Assembly (NCBI GenBank): GCA_003602665.1
Contig: QQSG01000001.1
Coordinates: forward strand, 8,364 to 14,463
Source of the DNA: Candidatus Poseidoniales archaeon
Lineage (GTDB): Archaea > Thermoplasmatota > Poseidoniia > Poseidoniales > Poseidoniaceae
DNA: 6,100 bases
Reading direction: 5' to 3'
The notes under the pieces were generated by a model. That model was not told the DNA's origin. It did not search any database and saw only the letters and a list, made by a program, of their open reading frames with translations. Positions within the stretch are counted from its first letter, which is position 1; every line of letters begins with the position of its first letter. This document shows, piece after piece, positions 1 to 4,932 of this stretch. Both the position numbers and the translations under genes were made by a program.

Positions 1-3000
1 TGCGCCTGTTGTAGAACCAACACCAGCCCCTGCCCCAACTGCAGTAAGCACCCCTGCTCCAGCAGCAAGTGGAGATATGGTGCAAACTGTGATTGATGTT
101 GTTGTGAAACACACTGGTTATCCTGCAGACTTTGTTGAACTTGACCAAGATCTTGAAGGAGAACTTGGTATTGATACTGTCAAACAAGCAGAAATCATGG
201 TCGATATCCGACAACATTTCTCTCTTCCAGTCGATGAAACATTTGTTCTTTCGGACCACCCTACACTGAATCACATGATTGGCTACATCCAGAAAATGCA
301 AGGCGGTGAAGCACCAGTTGCTGTTCCTGAACAAAGGATGCCCGAACCTGTACCAGAGCCAATACCTGAGCCTGTTGCCAAACCAGTAGTTGCCACTGAG
401 GTGTCAACAACAAGTGACTCAGAAATGACGCAACAAGTGATTGATGTTGTCGTTAAGCATACCGGCTATCCTGCTGATTTCATTGAATTAGATCAGGATT
501 TAGAAGGTGAACTCGGCATTGATACGGTTAAGCAAGCCGAGATTATGGTCGATATCAGAACCTTGTTTGAATTACCAGTTGATGAAGACTTCCTCCTTTC
601 AGATCATCCAACATTGAATCATATGATTGGCTACATTTTGAAGATGAAAGGAAGTGCTCCGATTGCATCAGCACCTCCACAAGTAGTTCCCGAAGCAGTA
701 CCAACTGTTTCAGAAGTGCCTGCTCCTACTTCATCGCCACCACCGGTCGTTCATGATGCAAATATTGAATCATCCTTAATTGAAGTCGTTGTGAAGCATA
801 CGGGCTATCCTGCTGATTTCATAGAAATGGATCAGGACTTAGAAGGTGAACTCGGTATTGATACAGTTAAGCAAGCTGAGATTATGGTTGATGTTCGGGA
901 AATATTCTCACTCCCTGTAGATGAGGACTTCTTACTTTCGGACCACCCGACGCTGAATCACTTCGTAGGATACATTGTGAAAATGAAGGGCGGGCAACCT
1001 GAAGCACAATCAGCCGCGCAGATGGCGGCTACGTCAACACAAACGCCAATTGCAGCGCCCCCAATTTCCGAAGTGACAGGTTCTCGCCGCTGGCAGGTTG
1101 AAGTTGAAGAGGCTGAAACAATCGTTGACAGTCTTTCCCTTGAAGGAACAGTCGTGATTACTGATGATGGATGGGGAATTGCAGAAGCACTTTGTTCCCG
1201 CTTGGAAAATCGAGGTTTATCGACAATCCGTGTTGGATTTGAAGCAGGCATCCGCGATGTATCAATTCAAACTGAACAGGGCCGCACAGTACACCGAGGT
1301 GATCCTGGAAACAGCCAACATCTCGAATCGATAACTTCTGCTTTATCCGATGTGCAGATCGCTGGAGTGATTCATCTTGCACCAATGAAATTAGCTTCTG
1401 CTCAATGGGCTGAAGATGTTACGCCATCGTCGCAAGTAACCCTTTCTGCCCATGGTTGGTTTGGTTTACTCAAAGGATTGGATTCTAAATTCGCAAATCT
1501 CAACAGCGGTTTGATTGCCAGTGTTACGGCGATGGATGGACGACACGGGACTCTTGGCGAGCGTTTCAATTCGATTCAGTGCGCTGCTTCAGGCGTTACG
1601 AAATCCTATTCTTTCGAACGACCACAACTTCGCTCAAGAGCTCTCGATGTTCATCCAGAATTGATTTTCGATGCAGAATTTGCAGCTGAACTCATTGAGA
1701 ACGAACTATTCAATTGTGGAGGAGATGTAGAAATTGGTCTTGACAGAGATCAACGCCGTTGGATTTTAGCAGCCTTTGCAGAAGATGTAGTTGGTGAAGT
1801 CGAACCATTGCAATCCGACGACGTATGGCTCGTCTCAGGTGGCGGTTCCGGCGTAACTGCTGCATGTATGATTGGTGTTGCTAAGGCAAGTGAACAGGTA
1901 GGTGCAACATTCCACCTTCTTGGCCGATCTGTTCTTATCGAACAAACTTCAGAATGGTTGGATTGGTCGGAAGAAAAACTGACCAATGAAAAGATGGCGC
2001 TACGCCAGCGGTTGATTGACGCATCCGAATCTGGAAAGGTTACGATGGTGGAATGGAATCGTGCATGGCAGAAATTCACTCGCAGTAGAGATGTCTATCA
2101 AACACTTTCAGAAATAGAGGCGACTGGAAACAGAGCATTCTATCATTCGATTGACGTTACAGACATAGATGGATTACGGACGCTTGGGGCTTCACTATCT
2201 CAGCCAATCACCGGTCTTATACACGGTGCTGGACTAGAAGATTCCAAACTTGTAGGCGATAAAACCTGGGAAACGTTTGACAATGTAGTCCGAGTTAAAA
2301 TTGATGGCTGGGCTGCATTAATGGGTGCTGTTACATCCTCGAATGGAACGTTAAGATTCGCAAGTTGTTTCACTTCTGTTGCTGGACGATTTGGTAACGG
2401 TGGTCAGACTGACTATGCTGCTGCAAACTCAATACTTGATGCTGAGATGGCTCGACTTACTGCTAAAGGAGACTGTCGTGCAGTTGCAATAGGCTGGACC
2501 GGTTGGAGAGATGTTGGAATGGCAACACGTGGTTCTATTGAAGCGGTCTTTGAAGAAGCTGGAATCGAAACACTTCCTGTTGGAATCGGTGTCGAAATTT
2601 TCGTAGGTGAAGCACTACGTGGCGGAAAACGTCGTGTCATTGCCTGCGGATCACTTGGACTAATGGATCGATTTGATTCATTTAGAGAAGCCCCATTGAT
2701 GTTATCTGGGGACATGGCTTCTCTGATTGCAGATCCCTCTCGGTTCCCTTTCATAGACAAAGTTCTATCTGTTGATGAAGAGAAATCAATGATGACGCAA
2801 AGTACGCTTTCTGTTGCAGACCATCCGTTCCTATCAGATCACGCCATCGACGGTGTTCCTTACCATCCTGGTGTTATGGCATTGGAAATGTTTGCTGAGA
2901 ATGCATTACTCCTATGTCCACATACATGTCTTGCTGGTTTCGAGGGCGTTAAGTTCGGCCTACCTGTTAAGGTAATGAAGAATTCAATGATTGTCCGAGT

Positions 3001-3700
3001 TCTTACTGAAGTCGCTCGTTCGGAAGGAAATGTAACTTGGGTCTCGTGTAAACTTGTATCGGATTTAACCAATTCAGACGGCGTAGTCTTTGGTGAGCGT
3101 GAACATCATCAAGCAACAGTTCGCCTTGTTATGAAATCGGAGGATTTGAGTGGATTTTTACAAACTGAAATCGCTGAACTCCCTTCGATAGGAATACCTC
3201 CTCAAGGACGACTTGAACATCATGCCTCATTCATTTATCTGAGATATTTCCATGGGCCTCGCTTCCAATCACACGGCGGTGTTTTGCGTGGAGTAGGTGA
3301 TTCAAACGAGCCAGGAGTCGATGGGATTGCATTGATGCGCCATCAACTTCCAGCAACAGATCAATTCGCATTGGAGCGGGAAGGAGAAGATGTTCTTCTG
3401 GAAGCATTGCCAATGCTGATTGAAGCTGGTTTCCAGAACGCCGGACTTGTAGCAATGGAATCAGAAGGATTCAGCAGTTTACCAGTTGGAATCGATTGGT
3501 CAACTATGCTGCGTGTTCCCGAGAAAGATGAAAAGTTGCGATTACGTTCTGTCCGTACGCATGTTGAAGATGCGGGAGTTACTGTTCATGATGTATTGAT
3601 CATTGGTGATGACGATGCTCCTGTCGTTGCCTTGAAGGGGCTTCGTTTGAAAGCAATGGCTCCCGTTCCTGAGGATCAGAAATTCACTCTCGACCGCTGA
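1..3700 (+). CDS. PfaA-like iterative type I polyketide/PUFA synthase, C-terminal part (ACP-ACP-ACP-KR-DH), 5' end outside window
   Basis: Multifunctional synthase that would carry a growing acyl chain on its ACP domains, reduce the beta-keto group (KR) and dehydrate the product (DH). The frame is open from base 2, so the ATG at 77 is an internal methionine and not the start; 1,232 residues are visible. Numbering from that Met: ACPs at about 1-77, 117-193 and 230-306, structural KR half 337-570, catalytic KR 580-870, hotdog DH 905-1195. The KR carries an insertion (about 627-684) between the Rossmann start and the DVTD strand, as PfaA-type KRs do. In PfaA the order is KS-AT-ACPs-KR-DH, so KS and AT are expected upstream (inference). 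HglE-like glycolipid synthases or other iterative lipid PKSs are alternatives. Ends with TGA at 3698-3700, 10 bases before the phosphopantetheinyl transferase gene. Oddities: Thr at all three ACP attachment sites, and Glu for Asp in the DH. The family call is firm; the product is unknown. Confidence 0.9.
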   Translation, partial: APVVEPTPAPAPTAVSTPAPAASGDMVQTVIDVVVKHTGYPADFVELDQDLEGELGIDTVKQAEIMVDIRQHFSLPVDETFVLSDHPTLNHMIGYIQKMQGGEAPVAVPEQRMPEPVPEPIPEPVAKPVVATEVSTTSDSEMTQQVIDVVVKHTGYPADFIELDQDLEGELGIDTVKQAEIMVDIRTLFELPVDEDFLLSDHPTLNHMIGYILKMKGSAPIASAPPQVVPEAVPTVSEVPAPTSSPPPVVHDANIESSLIEVVVKHTGYPADFIEMDQDLEGELGIDTVKQAEIMVDVREIFSLPVDEDFLLSDHPTLNHFVGYIVKMKGGQPEAQSAAQMAATSTQTPIAAPPISEVTGSRRWQVEVEEAETIVDSLSLEGTVVITDDGWGIAEALCSRLENRGLSTIRVGFEAGIRDVSIQTEQGRTVHRGDPGNSQHLESITSALSDVQIAGVIHLAPMKLASAQWAEDVTPSSQVTLSAHGWFGLLKGLDSKFANLNSGLIASVTAMDGRHGTLGERFNSIQCAASGVTKSYSFERPQLRSRALDVHPELIFDAEFAAELIENELFNCGGDVEIGLDRDQRRWILAAFAEDVVGEVEPLQSDDVWLVSGGGSGVTAACMIGVAKASEQVGATFHLLGRSVLIEQTSEWLDWSEEKLTNEKMALRQRLIDASESGKVTMVEWNRAWQKFTRSRDVYQTLSEIEATGNRAFYHSIDVTDIDGLRTLGASLSQPITGLIHGAGLEDSKLVGDKTWETFDNVVRVKIDGWAALMGAVTSSNGTLRFASCFTSVAGRFGNGGQTDYAAANSILDAEMARLTAKGDCRAVAIGWTGWRDVGMATRGSIEAVFEEAGIETLPVGIGVEIFVGEALRGGKRRVIACGSLGLMDRFDSFREAPLMLSGDMASLIADPSRFPFIDKVLSVDEEKSMMTQSTLSVADHPFLSDHAIDGVPYHPGVMALEMFAENALLLCPHTCLAGFEGVKFGLPVKVMKNSMIVRVLTEVARSEGNVTWVSCKLVSDLTNSDGVVFGEREHHQATVRLVMKSEDLSGFLQTEIAELPSIGIPPQGRLEHHASFIYLRYFHGPRFQSHGGVLRGVGDSNEPGVDGIALMRHQLPATDQFALEREGEDVLLEALPMLIEAGFQNAGLVAMESEGFSSLPVGIDWSTMLRVPEKDEKLRLRSVRTHVEDAGVTVHDVLIIGDDDAPVVALKGLRLKAMAPVPEDQKFTLDR
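77..307 (+). other. ACP domain 1 (Thr at attachment site)
   Basis: About 77 residues with the four-helix ACP pattern. Helix 1 holds VVVKHTGYPADF, followed by LDQDLEGELGIDTVKQAEI, where the phosphopantetheine site lies, and a C-terminal SDHPTLNHMIGYI helix. The position normally Ser (G-x-D-S) is Thr, codon act at 176-178. Preceded by a Pro/Ala-rich linker that runs to the left edge, so another ACP or the acyltransferase should lie upstream. Confidence 0.9.
425..652 (+). other. ACP domain 2 (Thr at attachment site)
   Basis: Second copy of the ACP unit, nearly identical in protein sequence to copy 1 through helices 1 and 2. The attachment-site residue is again Thr, codon acg at 524-526, 348 bases after the site in copy 1. 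The linker from copy 1 includes a PEPVPEPIPEPV run (341-376), a stiff Pro-Glu spacer typical of tandem ACP arrays. Confidence 0.9.
764..994 (+). other. ACP domain 3 (Thr at attachment site)
   Basis: Third ACP copy, with the attachment-site Thr encoded by aca at 863-865, 339 bases after copy 2. Its helix 1 to helix 2 DNA is close to copy 2 (about 11 differences in 102 bases by eye). Its SDHPTLNH segment is closer in DNA to copy 1. Followed by an Ala/Thr/Pro linker (about 995-1084) into the KR region. Confidence 0.9.
1085..1786 (+). other. Structural (non-catalytic) KR half-domain
   Basis: Residues about 337-570 look like the degenerate Rossmann half that precedes catalytic KR domains in type I synthases. 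It has VVITDDGWGIAEALCSRL at its first strand-helix, IAGVIHLAP at the fourth strand, and a VTAMDGRHG...GVTKS stretch matching the usual DG-FG...GL-KS segment. The glycine-rich nucleotide loop is incomplete and the Tyr of the active site is absent, so it should be structural only. Confidence 0.7.
1814..2686 (+). other. Catalytic ketoreductase (KR) domain
   Basis: NADPH-dependent short-chain-dehydrogenase fold. The nucleotide loop is VSGGGSGVTAA (from about 1832), followed by TFHLLGRS. The catalytic tetrad is complete: Lys741 (2297-2299), Ser767 (2375-2377), Tyr780 (2414-2416) and Asn784 in TDYAAAN. The segment after HGAG reads LED where B-type KRs have LDD, which hints only weakly at stereochemistry. 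Predicted to be active in reducing 3-ketoacyl-ACP. Confidence 0.88.
2789..3661 (+). other. Hotdog dehydratase (DH) domain, second catalytic residue Glu
   Basis: Starts with ADHPFLSDHAIDGVPYHPGV, which contains the DH active-site motif HxxxGxxxxP; the catalytic His is residue 922 (2840-2842). The second hotdog half shows YLRYFHGPRFQS (residues 1054-1065), matching the usual Y-hGP-FQ segment. At the place of the DxxxQ/H motif the sequence is EAGFQ, so the acid is Glu1116 (3422-3424) with the Gln kept. It matches the DH found after the KR in PfaA-like proteins. Whether the Glu form dehydrates is open. Confidence 0.78.
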
Positions 3701-3713
3701 GGGTGATGCCGTG
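3699..3713 (+). promoter_or_regulatory. Ribosome binding site and GTG start coupling the transferase to the synthase
   Basis: GGTGAT at 3702-3707 is complementary to the conserved 3' end of 16S rRNA and ends three bases before GTG at 3711. It lies directly after the synthase stop codon (TGA 3698-3700), so ribosomes finishing the synthase could restart here. The ATG at 3706 is in a different frame, and the next in-frame ATG, at 3762, would remove the first 17 residues. Confidence 0.6.
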
Positions 3714-4472
3714 GACGCCAAATTCGAGTTCATCGAACTGGAAGAAGATGCTCGCTTGATGGTCGCAACCTGTCGAATTCGTTCGATTGATCCATCAACT
3801 CTTACATTGATTGATTGGGATGAAATTCGCACCTTCAAGACTGATAAACGAAGAGATGAGCATCTTAGTGCTCGATGGTTGCTGGAGCAAGCATTAGGCG
3901 AATGGGGGCTAAAGGATCTCTCAGCAGTTATGATTTCAAGGACAGAAGAAAGGGCACCATATCTCAAGGTAATACACGGTATGTGGATTCAATATTCTCT
4001 ACCAAGTATTTCCATCTCGCATAGTGATGGGCTGGCATGTGTTGCTCTTATCGATGAAGGATGGACAATTGGACTTGATGCTGAACCATTGAATCGCCCT
4101 CCCAAACCAGCAGTATTTGATATGATGGCGAAAGGGAAAGAATTAGCACGATTAAATGAGGGTGAACTCGATCCATTGTTGGCATGGACCGGTAAGGAAG
4201 CAATCCAGAAAGCGCTGCGAATGGGGATGCATTTCAATCCGAGAGAAATCGAAATTCCAATTGAAGGTTTAGAAAGTAAAATGTCAATTGGAAATTCAAA
4301 AATTCAATTGAAAAATTACACTCATAAGACGCATAAAATTATGCTCGCTTATGGCAAAGATATGGCGCCAATTCGATCTTCAGAAGAGGATCTTCTTCAA
4401 GCGACAAGGGATGCAATGGATTCTGGAGCATCTTGGGGTGTAGGTTGTTCCACAACCCGCAATAATACTTGA
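3711..4472 (+). CDS. Sfp-type 4'-phosphopantetheinyl transferase (PfaE-like role)
   Basis: Cytosolic enzyme that moves the phosphopantetheine arm of coenzyme A onto carrier proteins, here presumably the upstream ACPs. The 253 residues fit the Sfp/EntD group. Visible motifs: RRDEHLSARWLL (48-59, substrate/CoA-side helix), SISHSDG (101-107, His104 at the CoA phosphate), GLDAE (121-125, Mg2+ ligands Asp123 and Glu125) and WTGKEAIQK (159-167, with Lys162, Glu163 and Lys167). All the catalytic residues I would look for are present, so it should be active. GTG start at 3711, chosen for the GGTGAT site three bases upstream and the 10-base gap to the synthase; translational coupling is likely. The stretch coding for residues 182-205 is markedly AT-rich, but the frame is intact. 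The tail after about residue 218 has no motif I recognise. The stop is one base from the stop of the convergent gene. It is odd in that its neighbouring ACPs offer Thr rather than Ser. Confidence 0.9.
   Translation: MDAKFEFIELEEDARLMVATCRIRSIDPSTLTLIDWDEIRTFKTDKRRDEHLSARWLLEQALGEWGLKDLSAVMISRTEERAPYLKVIHGMWIQYSLPSISISHSDGLACVALIDEGWTIGLDAEPLNRPPKPAVFDMMAKGKELARLNEGELDPLLAWTGKEAIQKALRMGMHFNPREIEIPIEGLESKMSIGNSKIQLKNYTHKTHKIMLAYGKDMAPIRSSEEDLLQATRDAMDSGASWGVGCSTTRNNT
4443..4457. terminator. Short hairpin near the 3' end of the transferase gene (possible transcription end signal)
   Basis: GGTTGT-TCC-ACAACC is a perfect 6-bp inverted repeat with a 3-base loop, 13 bases before the transferase stop codon. 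No T-run follows on either strand, so it is not a standard intrinsic terminator. It is listed only because the convergent genes leave no other room for one; it could be chance. Confidence 0.2.
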
Positions 4473-4473
4473 A

Positions 4474-4896
4474 TCACTTATTCCATACTCGACTTGATTC
4501 CCATTCGAGTCCGAGAAGGATGCCTATTTCTGTCAGAATAACATAATTGAACAACAAGTACATGAGATACGCAATACCAATAACAAGAAGCGATGTGTTG
4601 ACAACCTTTCGCCTCTGTCGTTTTACATCATCGAGTGTGCAAATCCCACGGTTTCTAAAAAACATTACAAGACCAATGATGACGAATAGACTTGCTAATC
4701 CCAGCATTGTGGGTCTAAACCACCAGTAACTTCCAGTACCCCAATACAGTGTATCCGAAAGTGCGGCTGCGCTGCTAACGCTTGCTAAGCCAAACATGAC
4801 CAATATGACGCTTGGAAGACAACACATCGAAGCGATTATTGTCGATGTGGAAATCAACTTAACGAGAGACTTCGAGTCACTCTCCGTCTCTTCCAT
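4474..4896 (-). CDS. Small three-helix membrane protein, MerT-like (Cys-Cys in helix 1)
   Basis: Protein of 140 residues with three predicted membrane helices, about 15-46, 62-81 and 99-122. An acidic N-terminus precedes helix 1, which carries ASMCCLP (Cys25, Cys26, Pro28). A YWWFRP segment lies before helix 2, and a basic loop RNRGICTLDDVKRQRRK with Cys86 lies before helix 3. Length, topology, the vicinal Cys pair next to Pro and the RP before helix 2 resemble MerT mercuric-ion transporters. MerT usually has a Cys pair in the loop, while only one Cys is present here. No merA, merP or merR is in the window, so metal transport is an inference from family resemblance. ATG start at 4896. The 36-base gap from the upstream hydrolase suggests one operon. 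An AT-rich TTCTTTAA lies 25-32 bases before the ATG, placed as an archaeal TATA element of a leaderless transcript could be, but too weak to call. Confidence 0.7.
   Translation of the reverse strand: MEETESDSKSLVKLISTSTIIASMCCLPSVILVMFGLASVSSAAALSDTLYWGTGSYWWFRPTMLGLASLFVIIGLVMFFRNRGICTLDDVKRQRRKVVNTSLLVIGIAYLMYLLFNYVILTEIGILLGLEWESSRVWNK
4487..4510. repeat. Inverted repeat inside the 3' end of the MerT-like gene
   Basis: ACTCGA (4487-4492) and TCGAGT (4505-4510) form a 6-bp stem with a 12-base loop just inside the minus-strand gene, close to the convergent stop codons. There is no T-run. It may help end rightward transcription or may be chance. Confidence 0.15.
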
Positions 4897-4932
4897 GCGG
4901 TTCCACTTCTCTTCTTACCGTTAAAGAATTGT

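Larger units (their letters stand above)
77..994 (+). repeat. Three tandem coding repeats (about 231 bp ACP unit, 339-348 bp period)
   Basis: Three direct repeats of an ACP-coding unit, each followed by a divergent Pro-rich linker. The protein is strongly conserved while third codon positions differ: for example the Thr codon is act, acg and aca. Copies 1 and 2 differ at about 23 of 102 bases over the core, almost all silent. That pattern indicates old duplications held by protein-level selection, not a recent expansion or an assembly artefact. Confidence 0.9.

Noticed and set aside
341..376. PEP-repeat run (PEPVPEPIPEPV) as a possible separate repeat element or phage-type tail motif
   Set aside because: It sits exactly between two ACP domains and is explained as a rigid interdomain linker.
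3542..3967. Minus-strand open frame of 141 codons across the synthase/transferase junction
   Set aside because: Ser/Arg-rich, low-complexity translation typical of a shadow frame. Both plus-strand genes here have clear domain evidence.
4258..4310. Three CAATTG palindromes within 53 bases, one inside the 10-bp palindrome TTCAATTGAA, in an AT-rich patch
   Set aside because: It lies inside the transferase coding region and encodes beta-strand residues rich in Ile, Lys and Asn. AT-rich codons explain it, and the spacing is irregular.
4547..4729. Plus-strand open frame of 60 codons opposite the MerT-like gene
   Set aside because: It is antisense to a gene with a convincing three-helix protein, has no recognisable motif, and I see no ribosome binding site.
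4921..4928. TTCTTTAA (minus strand) as an archaeal TATA box for the MerT-like gene
   Set aside because: The distance to the ATG would fit a leaderless transcript, but the match is poor and the gene more likely shares the transcript of the hydrolase 36 bases upstream.
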